A DNA stretch of 64,000 nucleotides from Paenibacillus thermotolerans (GCF_028745515.1 NZ_JAQZSG010000019.1:1-64000), one strand, 5' to 3'; positions 53,925-61,842 are shown, numbered from the stretch's first letter. A program made the numbers and translations. The notes: generated by a model from the sequence alone, not told the origin.

Positions 53925-54132
53925 GTAAACTAAGTAACTTTACAATTTATTAACCAAAATAACTTAACGCCATTCTAAATGATTCACATTTCATTTACAA
54001 GATAAATTTACAACCGTCGAAAACCTTGATATATCGCCGTTTAACGTATAAAATCAATTACAGGGAATAAATTTTACATGATGAATCTGCACACAAAAGT
54101 TAAGTTACAAAAGAAGAAAATAGTTAACTTAC
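53925..54132. promoter_or_regulatory. regulatory gap with GTTAAGTTAC-type sites
   Basis: The divergent gap contains GTTAAGTTAC (54099-54108) and GTTAACTTAC (54123-54132) on the plus strand, 24 bases apart, and related sites on the minus strand at 53934-53943 (GTAAAGTTAC) and 53959-53968 (GTTAAGTTAT). They are arranged as two pairs, one near each start. Probable operators of the LacI protein at 54166; inference. Confidence 0.5.
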
Positions 54133-54165
54133 AAAAATAAAATGTAAATACACGGAGAGAAAGTA

Positions 54166-55188
54166 ATGAATACGAAATCTGTTACAATGCAAGCGATCGC
54201 GGATCATCTTGGAATTACGAAAGTGTCCGTTTCGAAAGCTCTTAACAATCAACCGGGCGTCAGCGAAGAATTGAAACAGCGTATTTTGGAAGTGTCCGCC
54301 CAAATGGGGTATTCAAAAAGAGGAAGCCAGAAACAAGCGAAGGAAGACGTAAAATTGGCCTTCTTGATTTCAAAGCGCTTTTTTTTGGAGAGCGATAACT
54401 TTTATACTCAAATCTATTACTATTTAAGCAAGGAATGCGCTCAAAAAAACGTAAACTTAAGCTTGTACATCGTCAACTCCAAAGATGAGGACAACCTGGT
54501 GCTGCCCTTCTCGTACGGGGCGCTGGACGGCGTGTTTATCGCGGGCGAGTTTAAAAATTCGTTTATTGAAGCCATCGTAAATCTGAATATTCCCGTTGTG
54601 GCGATCGACTTCTACAATCATCACATCCAAGCGGATTGCATTATTACCGACAACTTTTACGCAAGCTACTTAGCCACCCTTCATTTGATCGACAAAGGCC
54701 ACAAAAATATCGGGTTCGTTGGCGACCCGAATTATACGTCCAGTGTTCTGGATCGATTTTACGGATATTTAAAGGCAATCCGGGGCAACGGGCTGGAGTT
54801 TCGGGAGGAGTGGAATATCGTGAACAACGATTCTTCCGGAGCTTACATTATGGATTATGCGCTGCCCGACAAACTTCCGTCGGCCTTTATTTGCCATTGC
54901 GATATGGCGGCGTGGCATCTGATGCAGCGGTTCAAGACGCTCGGAATTTCCGTGCCGGATCAGGTGTCCCTTGTGAGCTTCGACAACACGGAGCTAAGCC
55001 GCAATTGCACGCCGCCTCTGACAACCATAGATATCAGCAAACGCGAATTCGCCCAAAAGTCGTTCCAGCAAATGCTGTGGAGGCTGAATAACATGACCGG
55101 CGAACCGCAGCGCATTTATATACACACGAAATTAATTGAAAGAAACTCGGTAGTTACTTTACAGCATCGCGCGGCGAAGCATGCTTAA
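54166..55188 (+). CDS. LacI family transcriptional regulator
   Basis: 340 residues. HTH at the N-terminus: VTMQAIADHLGITKVSVSKALNNQPGVSEELKQRILEVSAQMGY. The effector domain includes LSLYIVNSKDED, DGVFIAGEFKNSFIEAIVNLNIPVVAIDFYNHH, GHKNIGFVGDPNYTSSVLDRFYGY, SAFICHCDMAAWHLMQRFKTLG and VSFDNTELSRNCTPPLTTIDISK, all standard for the family. Divergent from the DUF1861 operon and the likely regulator of it. AGAGAAAG precedes the ATG at 54166. AT-rich at the 5' end compared with neighbours. Confidence 0.93.
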   Translation: MNTKSVTMQAIADHLGITKVSVSKALNNQPGVSEELKQRILEVSAQMGYSKRGSQKQAKEDVKLAFLISKRFFLESDNFYTQIYYYLSKECAQKNVNLSLYIVNSKDEDNLVLPFSYGALDGVFIAGEFKNSFIEAIVNLNIPVVAIDFYNHHIQADCIITDNFYASYLATLHLIDKGHKNIGFVGDPNYTSSVLDRFYGYLKAIRGNGLEFREEWNIVNNDSSGAYIMDYALPDKLPSAFICHCDMAAWHLMQRFKTLGISVPDQVSLVSFDNTELSRNCTPPLTTIDISKREFAQKSFQQMLWRLNNMTGEPQRIYIHTKLIERNSVVTLQHRAAKHA

Positions 55189-55371
55189 GCTTGCCCGAAG
55201 CGCAGCAGAAGAGTCCGCCGAAAAAACCGTTAACACTGCAAAAGCCGCGCCTCCGGCATATCCCACACACGCTCCATTTTAGCGCCGCTTTTCGATCGGC
55301 ACACATGCCGCGTCCTGCACGATCCGGTAAGCAACAGGGTGCTCGTAGTCAGTCGCGGCCATTGGCGGATC

Positions 55372-55560
55372 GCTCTAACGGTCAGGGATGCAGTTATTCG
55401 GCGTTTTGAATAGAGTTTGCAGTTTTAACGGACACCACTGCAGTTATTCCCTCGAAAAAGCAGGGGTATGCGCCCAAAATCGAGGTTTAGCGTCTGTGGT
55501 GTCCGTTAGCGGTTTGGCGGTGGGCAAAAACGGCAATATAGCGTCCGTGTTGTCCGTTAG
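55372..55560 (+). repeat. ~188-bp dispersed repeat, copy 3
   Basis: GCTCTAACGGTCAGGGATGC at the left and TGTTGTCCGTTAGC at the right; the four-box pattern is kept apart from a T for A in the first box. Its right edge overlaps the stop codon of the sigma-binding-protein fusion gene (TAA read from the minus strand at 55557-55559). It is most similar to copy 4. It fills much of the gene-free stretch 55189-55556. Confidence 0.9.
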
Positions 55561-57377
55561 CTCCGCAGAGGTCGGCAATTAGCGGCCCGGATCCAGCCGG
55601 GAGTCGGCTGCGAGCGGCCGTCTAGCCTCGCCTGCAGCTGCTCCAGCAACTCCTGCGGATTGCCTATTCCTGAAACAACCGCCTCGGTGATTCGCTGCAA
55701 TTCGAGCCACATGTCGGGAAACAGCGGGCTTTGGGGTTTGCGTACTCCATACGATATGGCATCCAAGAACACCTGAAACTTCGGTTCCCCGGCCAGCGGA
55801 TGCGTGCGGTTTGCTTCGGGCATTGCGGCGTGGTTCGATTCCGGATCCGCCTTCACCCAAAGCTTCAGCCTTTCGTCGTAAGCGGCGTATTTCATAAATT
55901 CCCATGCTTCCTTCGGATGAGCCGCGCCTTTCGGAACAACGAAGGAGAACCCCCCCAGCGATGTCGTTCGCGTGATCCCGTCCTTTGTCGGAAGCGGCGC
56001 AATTCCCCAATCGTCGTCGGCATGAACGTAGCGGGGATAAATGCTGTACATATCCCAGCATCCTAGAAATACAAAGCCGAATCGCTCATACGGATTTCGC
56101 TCCTGGCAAACCGAATGCAGAAAAGCTTCGAGCTTGCCTCGATCATATCGATCCGCATAGCTCTTCATCCATGACAAGGACTCGATGATATTCCGATCGC
56201 TCGGAGTTAGCTTTCCGTCCCGGCTCCATTCCCCGCCCCAAATGAGACTGTTCAAGAACAAGCTTCCCGCACTGAACCATGGAATAAAGCCAGCCTGCGT
56301 GTACTCCCCGTTTCCGTCCTTCTTAAACATAAGCTCCGCCATTCGATCGAGCTCTCGGATCGTTGCGGGAGGGCGCTCGGGATCCAATCCCGCTTCCCTC
56401 ATCAAGGCTTTGTTATAAAACAACGCCGCGTTGCTCATGTTCCATGGCAAGCCGAACACTTCTCCCATGTAGCCGCAAGAGTCCCAAGCGCTTTCATAAA
56501 ATCGTTCGAACCGGATCCGATCTTCCTTCACATCATCGGTTAAAGAGTGCAGCAGTCCTCTCTCCGCCCAAGAAGGAATATGAGCCGGATCGAATAGAGC
56601 AACATCCGGCAACGTTCCCTTGGCGGCCATTTTTATTAACTCTTCCTCGAAGGTAAAGTTCGGCAGCTCGCAAAGGTCGTAAGCTGTTACTTTCACTTTT
56701 ATATTCGGGTTTGCCTGCTCGAAACGCTTCACAACATGTTCATTAAACAAATCAATATAAAATGAACCGAGAGCATAAGATAGATGGATTGTTTTACCTT
56801 CCCCGCGGGATCCTTTTTCCTCCTTCAATACGTCTCCGACCATTACGAACAGCTCCCCCTTCAGCTTCTCTCTCGTCCTTCTGAGCCTGCTTTCCACCGT
56901 ATTTACGGAAACCCCCAGAAACCTGGAAATTTCTCGGGTGTTGAGCCCGCTCATGTAATAGAGCAAAATAACCGTGCGATCATTTTCACTCAGCCGATGC
57001 AAAGCATCCCGCAGCATCGCTTTCCGCTCGTTCTGGATTGCTTGATCCTCTGTCGTTTGATTTGCCGGTATTTCGGCGCGATCAAGCTCCGACCACTGAC
57101 CGAGCTTGCCGGATTTGCGAATCCAGTCGATGCTGATTCGTTTTGTGGTCGTATACAGCCATTTACCGAACTTCTCCGGATCTTGAATGCGCATCCGGTT
57201 CCGCCACGCGCGGACAAACGCTTCTTGAGCGATATCTTGGGCGTGGTGGTAATCTTTCACATATTGAAACGCTGCGGTGAACACGGCATTCGAATAGCTG
57301 CGGACCAAGGACGCGAACGACTCGACGTCTCCCGCCAACGCTTTCTTTACGAGCTCTGCATCCGGAATAAGATTCAT
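55557..57377 (-). CDS. ECF sigma factor fused to a solute-binding-protein domain
   Basis: 606 residues in one continuous frame; ATG at 57377 with AGGAGG 6 bases upstream. Residues 22-88 are sigma region 2 (YVKDYHHAQDIAQEAFVRAW ... KWLYTTTKRISIDWIRK). Residues 120-173 are sigma region 4 (LRDALHRLSENDRTVILLYYMSG, REISRFLGVSVNTVESRLRR). After a ~20-residue charged linker, residues 195-595 are a family 1 sugar-binding-protein domain: YIDLFNEHVVKRFEQANPNIKVKV, LPDVALFDPAHIPSWAERGLL, VFGLPWNMSNAALFYNKALMREAGLDP, GIAPLPTKDGITRTTSLGGFSFVVPKGAAHPKEAWEFMKYA. There is no signal peptide, lipobox or membrane segment, so the sugar-binding part must be cytoplasmic. No anti-sigma gene adjoins. Probable ligand-sensing sigma factor; both domain calls are firm, the mechanism is inference. 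Confidence 0.9.
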   Translation of the reverse strand: MNLIPDAELVKKALAGDVESFASLVRSYSNAVFTAAFQYVKDYHHAQDIAQEAFVRAWRNRMRIQDPEKFGKWLYTTTKRISIDWIRKSGKLGQWSELDRAEIPANQTTEDQAIQNERKAMLRDALHRLSENDRTVILLYYMSGLNTREISRFLGVSVNTVESRLRRTREKLKGELFVMVGDVLKEEKGSRGEGKTIHLSYALGSFYIDLFNEHVVKRFEQANPNIKVKVTAYDLCELPNFTFEEELIKMAAKGTLPDVALFDPAHIPSWAERGLLHSLTDDVKEDRIRFERFYESAWDSCGYMGEVFGLPWNMSNAALFYNKALMREAGLDPERPPATIRELDRMAELMFKKDGNGEYTQAGFIPWFSAGSLFLNSLIWGGEWSRDGKLTPSDRNIIESLSWMKSYADRYDRGKLEAFLHSVCQERNPYERFGFVFLGCWDMYSIYPRYVHADDDWGIAPLPTKDGITRTTSLGGFSFVVPKGAAHPKEAWEFMKYAAYDERLKLWVKADPESNHAAMPEANRTHPLAGEPKFQVFLDAISYGVRKPQSPLFPDMWLELQRITEAVVSGIGNPQELLEQLQARLDGRSQPTPGWIRAANCRPLRS

Positions 57378-57418
57378 TCTCTACCTCCTCTATCCATCAG
57401 ACGAAAAGCATCGATGAG

Positions 57419-57466
57419 AACGTGCATAACGTTCCGGTTCCTTAATGGTTCGTTAGCCGTTAAGCC
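57419..57466 (+). repeat. short ~48-bp repeat, copy a
   Basis: AACGTGCATAACGTTCCGGT, then TCCTTAATGGTTCGTTAGCC. About three quarters identical by eye to 59359-59406. It lies just upstream of the sigma fusion gene, between it and 188-bp repeat copy 4. Confidence 0.65.
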
Positions 57467-57497
57467 GGTTCCTTCCTTGCAGGTGGCGGATAAGCTC

Positions 57498-57685
57498 GCT
57501 CTAACGGTCAGGGATGCAGTTATTCGGCGTTTTGAATCGAGTTTGCAGATGTAACGGACGCCACTGCAGTTATTCCCTCGAAATAGCAGGGATTAGTGCC
57601 AAAAATCGAGGTTTAGCGTCTGTGGCGTCCGTTAGCGGTTTGGCGGTGGCAAAAACGGCGATATAGCGTCTGTGTTGTCCGTTAG
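57498..57685 (+). repeat. ~188-bp dispersed repeat, copy 4
   Basis: GCTCTAACGGTCAGGGATGC at the left, TGTTGTCCGTTAGC at the right. Same orientation as copy 3; the two bracket the sigma fusion gene. Contains the word GCAGTTATTC twice near the left half, as in copy 3. It fills the gene-free stretch 57378-57773 with copy a and a terminator. Confidence 0.9.
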
Positions 57686-57700
57686 CACCGCGGGAGCGAA

Positions 57701-57755
57701 AAAAAGAGGCTGTCCCAAAATTCATCGTAGATGACTCTTAGGAGCAGCCCCTTCA
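57701..57755 (-). terminator. terminator of the ArsR gene
   Basis: Minus strand: AGGGGCTG, ~35-base loop with an inner ATCTACGAT stem, CAGCCTCT, then seven T. Confidence 0.65.
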
Positions 57756-57773
57756 ACATTGTCCTTATTCGGC

Positions 57774-58085
57774 CTAAAAAGGCTCCGTAGCGGCAAACAA
57801 CGCATCGAGCAAACCCGGAAAACGAAGGTTCAGCTCGCTCTCCCGCAAAGAAATAAAGCGCTGTGTCCCTTGTACCCGCGTGTAAACGACGCCGCATTCG
57901 CGAAGCACCTTAAAATGGTGCGATATGGTGGATTTCGCCTTGTCCTCCATGATAAACTCTCCGCAAAATTTTTCGGCCCCCCCGCGAAGTTGCATGACGA
58001 TCGAAAGGCGAATCGGATCGCTTAACGCATAAAACACGCTCGACAGCTTCATTTCCTCGGTCGACGGATGATGTAAAGTTCTCAT
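57774..58085 (-). CDS. ArsR family (HTH) transcriptional regulator
   Basis: 103 residues, the usual length. Winged helix: KLSSVFYALSDPIRLSIVMQLRGG, then STISHHFKVLRECGVVYTRVQGTQRFISLRESELNLRFPGLL. The CxC metal motif of metal-sensing ArsR proteins (ELCVCDL) is absent; there are Cys residues only at FCGEF and ECGVV. It is probably a drug- or redox-responsive member. Divergent from the MFS gene; a perfect 18-bp palindrome lies between them at 58123-58140. Confidence 0.9.
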   Translation of the reverse strand: MRTLHHPSTEEMKLSSVFYALSDPIRLSIVMQLRGGAEKFCGEFIMEDKAKSTISHHFKVLRECGVVYTRVQGTQRFISLRESELNLRFPGLLDALFAATEPF

Positions 58086-58122
58086 AGTTGTATTGTAGCA
58101 CCGATCGTGTTATTATTCCATT

Positions 58123-58140
58123 GTTCGAATATATTCGAAC
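58123..58140. promoter_or_regulatory. palindromic operator candidate between ArsR and MFS genes
   Basis: GTTCGAATATATTCGAAC, a perfect 18-bp palindrome. It lies in the 97-base divergent gap and is the likely binding site of the ArsR protein. Confidence 0.7.
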
Positions 58141-58182
58141 TTTAGAACTATAAAAATACATAGGTTTGGGGGAATGACTCAT

Positions 58183-59385
58183 ATGAAAGCGCGTTTATTC
58201 ATTCTTGCCTTAGGAACTTTTGCCATCGGTACGGATGGCTTCGTCATTGCCGGGGTACTGCCTGCGGTAGCCTCGTCGCTCGGCGTTTCGCTGTCCGTTG
58301 CGGGGCAGCTGATGACAGTCTTTTCACTCGTTTATGCAGCCGCCGCACCGGCCCTGGGCGCCGTTACCGGCCGATTGAACCGAAAATCCGTTCTGCTCGT
58401 CTCCATCGTCTTATTTTCCGCAGCCAACTTTGCCTCGGCGCTCGCCCCGTCCTACGCTCTGCTGATGGCCACACGCGTGATCGCGGCATTAGGCGCAGCG
58501 CTGTTTACTCCGACGGCCACGACAACGGCGGCACTGCTTGCTCCGCCCGAGCGGCGGGGCCGGGCGCTCGGCACGGTCATCGGCGGGCTGACGGTCGCCA
58601 TCGTCGTCGGGGTCCCGCTCGGCACTTGGATTTCCGGCTTCTGGAGCTGGCGGGCGCCGTTCGTGCTTGTCGGAGCGTTGGGCGTAATCGCAGCGCTGTG
58701 CATTGCTGCGATGTTCAAGCCAGTTGCATCGCCAGGAGCCGCATCGCTGAGCGAACGGCTGCAGCTGGCCGGGCAGCGCCCGGTATTGCTCGCTCTGCTT
58801 TTGACTAGCGTTTGGACTGTGGGCGGCTTTACCGTATACACGTACCTGTCCGAGTTACTCTCCGCCGCCGGGCTTCCCGTGAGCTGGCTAAGCCCTGCGC
58901 TGTTTCTATTCGGCATTGCATCGGTAGCGGGCAGCTCGTTAGGCGGGGCTGGAGCGGACCGGATCGGCGCGGTGCGCACGCTGACCTTCGGACTGATCGC
59001 GTTGTGCGTCGCTCTTGCGGCGCTGGGGGCGGCCGTCATGTTTTCCCCTTCCCGTTGGTCCTTGCCTGTCGCGCTAGGCGCGGTAATCGTTTGGGGCGCC
59101 GCGGGCTGGGTGCTTACTCCTCCGCAGCAGCACCGTCTGCTCGCCTTGGCCGGCCCTTCCGCGGGGATCGTACTGTCGCTGAACAGCTCCGCGATCTATT
59201 TAGGTATGGGCGTCGGTTCGCTGGTCGGCGGGCTGATTGTGCAGCTGGGGTCATTGCCGGCGCTCGGTCTGGTTGGCGGAGCCTTCCAGCTGGTTGCCCT
59301 CGTCATGCTTCGGGCGACCGCCGGCTCCGGCCGGAAGGCGTCGGCCGGCGGCAGCGAGAACGTGCATAATATTCCGGTGCACTAA
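58183..59385 (+). CDS. MFS transporter (drug:H+ antiporter type)
   Basis: 400 residues from the ATG at 58183, 9 bases after GGGGGA; an ATG at 58174 directly abuts that site. Twelve membrane helices. Landmarks: FAIGTDGFVIAGVLPAVASSLGVS (helix 1), the loop 2-3 motif GAVTGRLNRKSVLLVS, PTATTTAALLAPPERRGRALGTVIGGLTVAIVVGVPLGTWISGFWSWRAPF (motif C and region). AraJ/PbuE-like DHA1 layout. Controlled by the divergent ArsR gene. The last codons (ENVHNIPVH) and the stop lie in the short repeat 59359-59406. Confidence 0.9.
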   Translation: MKARLFILALGTFAIGTDGFVIAGVLPAVASSLGVSLSVAGQLMTVFSLVYAAAAPALGAVTGRLNRKSVLLVSIVLFSAANFASALAPSYALLMATRVIAALGAALFTPTATTTAALLAPPERRGRALGTVIGGLTVAIVVGVPLGTWISGFWSWRAPFVLVGALGVIAALCIAAMFKPVASPGAASLSERLQLAGQRPVLLALLLTSVWTVGGFTVYTYLSELLSAAGLPVSWLSPALFLFGIASVAGSSLGGAGADRIGAVRTLTFGLIALCVALAALGAAVMFSPSRWSLPVALGAVIVWGAAGWVLTPPQQHRLLALAGPSAGIVLSLNSSAIYLGMGVGSLVGGLIVQLGSLPALGLVGGAFQLVALVMLRATAGSGRKASAGGSENVHNIPVH

Positions 59386-59406
59386 CGATTCGTTAGCTGT
59401 TTGCCG
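59359..59406 (+). repeat. short ~48-bp repeat, copy b
   Basis: AACGTGCATAATATTCCGGT, then GCACTAACGATTCGTTAGCT. Related to 57419-57466. It includes the MFS stop codon (59383-59385) and is followed by three TTTGCCG repeats. Confidence 0.65.
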
Positions 59407-59449
59407 TTTGCCGTTTGCCGGTGCCTGCCTGCCTTGCCGAACCGGTAAC

Positions 59450-59491
59450 AAAAACTCCTCCGCAGCTCTATCAGCCGTGGAGGAGTTTTTG
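59450..59491. terminator. bidirectional terminator
   Basis: AAAAACTCCTCC, 18-base loop, GGAGGAGTTTTT. Serves the MFS gene (plus) and ycnI (minus). Confidence 0.85.
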
Positions 59492-59502
59492 TCGTATATG
59501 AT

Positions 59503-60123
59503 TTATTTTGCTTTTCTGCGCAGCGAAATTACGAAAGCCAATATGCCGAATGCTAGAGCCGCAATCGAAATATAAAGAGATAGATTCGATTGAGTCGTTC
59601 TTCCGTCCGCAGGAGCAGCCGCAGACGTATCCCCATGACTGTCCGAATCCGCGCCGGCCGGCTTTGCGTTAACGGTTGTGACGGATGCCGGGTGATCCGA
59701 CCCTTCGGCCCCTACCCATTCGACGACCGTTCCGTCTTGATACGTCTGATACGCTTTCCAAGAAATTTGAGCCGCATCGTCCGCCACTTTGCCGTTCATT
59801 TTAAACTCGCCGAATTCCGTGCTGGATAGCCCGTTTCCTGTTGCGGTCCATACGACGCTAGTAATTTTTCCGGTAGAGTCTTTGGTCAGCTCGTAGCTCC
59901 AATCCGGCTTCGGCTCGAATCGAGTAATGTTTACCTCCTCCGGTATTTTCACCTCGACCTTAACGGTCGGCGCATCCCCCTCCGTCGGCACCCGAACCGT
60001 GAACACTTCATACGCGCCTTGAGTCGTTGCTTTCGGCTGAACCGTCACATGAGCGCCGGCGACTCCGGCAAACAAAACCATACTTAATACGCCGGCAGTC
60101 AGTAAACTCGCAAACTTTTTCAT
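59503..60123 (-). CDS. ycnI: YcnI family copper-binding membrane protein (DUF1775)
   Basis: 206 residues. Signal peptide KKFASLLTAGVLSMVLFAGVAGA is followed at once by HVTVQP, so the mature N-terminal His can serve as a copper ligand as in B. subtilis YcnI. The DUF1775 domain has KVEVKIPEEVNITRFEPKPDWSYELTKD and the conserved Trp in SYELTKDSTGKITSVVWTA. A Ser/Ala-rich linker and one C-terminal membrane helix (LSLYISIAALAFGILAFVISLRRKAK) anchor it. 34 bases downstream of ycnJ; the two are presumably co-transcribed. Confidence 0.92.
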   Translation of the reverse strand: MKKFASLLTAGVLSMVLFAGVAGAHVTVQPKATTQGAYEVFTVRVPTEGDAPTVKVEVKIPEEVNITRFEPKPDWSYELTKDSTGKITSVVWTATGNGLSSTEFGEFKMNGKVADDAAQISWKAYQTYQDGTVVEWVGAEGSDHPASVTTVNAKPAGADSDSHGDTSAAAPADGRTTQSNLSLYISIAALAFGILAFVISLRRKAK

Positions 60124-60157
60124 GAAACATACTCCCCTTCGAGTTTATATGGTACAT

Positions 60158-61750
60158 CTAGTAAATCCTAATTTCTCTTTCGTACACGGTTTCGTTGTCG
60201 GCTGCGTCCATCACTCTTACTTCTACCGTCCAATCTCCTGCAAATGGAAGATACGACCCCTCCGCCTTGAAGTTGTATTGCTCGAACTCCGCAAAGTACA
60301 GCGCTTCATTCGCAGAGTCCACGTCCAGCGGAACGGCAATCGGGGCAACGCTTTTATCGTCCATATATCTTAAGATCAGTCGGACGGCTTTCGGCTTTCC
60401 CGCTCCTTCCGGCAGCCATACGGAAACCGAGAACGTATTTTCCCCCGGCGCATTCGGCGTAATCTTCGATGTCATATGAATCGTTTCGCCCATCTCATGC
60501 CAGTACAGCGGTTGATTGACCGGCAAAGGATTCAAATACGTAAAAATGCTCGCAATCCCGACAATGAGCAGCATCAGGCCGAAATCGGCTTTCAACATCA
60601 TACCGAGCGGCCGCCGGTTTCTTCTCATCCAAACCCGAAGAACGGCACCGACTGCGATGACCAATCCAACCAACGAAACTTTTGCAATCCATAGCAGTCC
60701 CCACTGCGTATAGAGGACATATTTCAATCTCGGCAGGAAGATCATCGTTGAAATCGTTCCGGATGCGGCAAGAACAATCAAACTTATAAGTGCAAGATTG
60801 GAAAATCTGAGCAGGAAGTCCGCCATCGATTCCTTGTGCTTTCTCCAGTGAACGACAATATACAGCAATCCCCCGGCCCAGATCGAAGCCGCAAACAGAT
60901 GAACGACGTCAAGAGCCGCCGTTCGAATGACCGGCTGGAACGCCATGGCATGTCCGCTGATGCTTTTGGCGATCAGCAATAAGAGAACGTAGATCGTATC
61001 GAGCCATTTGGAACGGTTGAGTACGACAAAACCGAATAAGGCAAGGAACAGACTGCTCATCCACGATATCCCGACGAACGTGCCGATAAACAACGACTTA
61101 ATATCTTTATACACAAAATTGCTCAAGTACTCCGGAAGATGAGCGGCGATCATTAGGATGACCGAAAACAGGAATAACCGCTGCAGATTCAAAGACCAAT
61201 TCAGGTAACTCTGCTCTAGTTGCTGCGTTCCGACGGGAATGAGAATGTTCCGGAGCGTCCATCCCGCCAACAAGAGCAAAGCGAGAAAATACAGTATCCT
61301 GGAAACGAACGTAATCAGCTGCTTCAAATCGATGTCGCTTGAAATTTCATGCTGCTGATTCAGATGATCCGAAGGCTGCGGAGCGCCGATTCGTTCCCCG
61401 ACAGTAAATACATATGACTCCGCAACCGGATGTCCGTCCGCCGAAATCACTTGATACGAAACCGTATATAAGCCGTCCTTGAGTGCGGGCAGCGAAAGCT
61501 CGATTTCCGTTTGCCGCTCGCTCATCGCCGCCTTGTTCGCCGTTACGGATTCCCCGTTTTGGTTCAGTACCTTCAAGTAGAAAAGCTTGTTTTCAAGCCT
61601 TTCGTTAAAGGCCAGCACGATCCGGCCGGGAGATTGATCCAATTGGGAGTCCGGTTCGGGAGTTGCGCTTACGAGCGATGCATGGGCAAACGCCGTTTGC
61701 GGGATAAGGAGAGACGCGACAACCAGCAAAACCGACAAATATTTCAGCAT
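60158..61750 (-). CDS. ycnJ: CopC/CopD-type copper resistance/import protein (YcnJ)
   Basis: 530 residues from the ATG at 61750 (GGGAGGTG upstream; a GTG at 61762 abuts that site). Signal peptide then mature HASLVSATPEPDSQLDQSPGRIVLAFNERLE, a CopC domain with an N-terminal His ligand and the later DGHPVAESYVFTVGE. Then about eight membrane helices of the CopD type (FLALLLLAGWTLRNIL, HLFAASIWAGGLLYIVVHWRK). The C-terminal extracellular domain ends VMDAADNETVYEREIRIY. In B. subtilis YcnJ is a copper importer. Operon with ycnI. Confidence 0.93.
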   Translation of the reverse strand: MLKYLSVLLVVASLLIPQTAFAHASLVSATPEPDSQLDQSPGRIVLAFNERLENKLFYLKVLNQNGESVTANKAAMSERQTEIELSLPALKDGLYTVSYQVISADGHPVAESYVFTVGERIGAPQPSDHLNQQHEISSDIDLKQLITFVSRILYFLALLLLAGWTLRNILIPVGTQQLEQSYLNWSLNLQRLFLFSVILMIAAHLPEYLSNFVYKDIKSLFIGTFVGISWMSSLFLALFGFVVLNRSKWLDTIYVLLLLIAKSISGHAMAFQPVIRTAALDVVHLFAASIWAGGLLYIVVHWRKHKESMADFLLRFSNLALISLIVLAASGTISTMIFLPRLKYVLYTQWGLLWIAKVSLVGLVIAVGAVLRVWMRRNRRPLGMMLKADFGLMLLIVGIASIFTYLNPLPVNQPLYWHEMGETIHMTSKITPNAPGENTFSVSVWLPEGAGKPKAVRLILRYMDDKSVAPIAVPLDVDSANEALYFAEFEQYNFKAEGSYLPFAGDWTVEVRVMDAADNETVYEREIRIY

Positions 61751-61786
61751 TGATTCCGTCACCTCCCTCTCTTTATCAACATAGCC

Positions 61787-61842
61787 AAAAAAAACAACAA
61801 TGAGAATGACCCGATCGGGCTATCTTCCATTGTTGTTTTGGA
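61787..61842 (-). terminator. terminator overlapping the response regulator stop
   Basis: Minus strand: AACAACAATG ... CATTGTTGTT with inner CCCGATCGGG, then eight T. The left arm is coding sequence (the NNN of the C-terminus). It separates the two-component pair from ycnJ. Confidence 0.8.

Noticed and set aside
57701-57755. Insertion-sequence end (AGAGGCTGTCCCAAAA-like)
   Set aside because: No transposase is nearby, and the sequence is better explained as the ArsR terminator hairpin.
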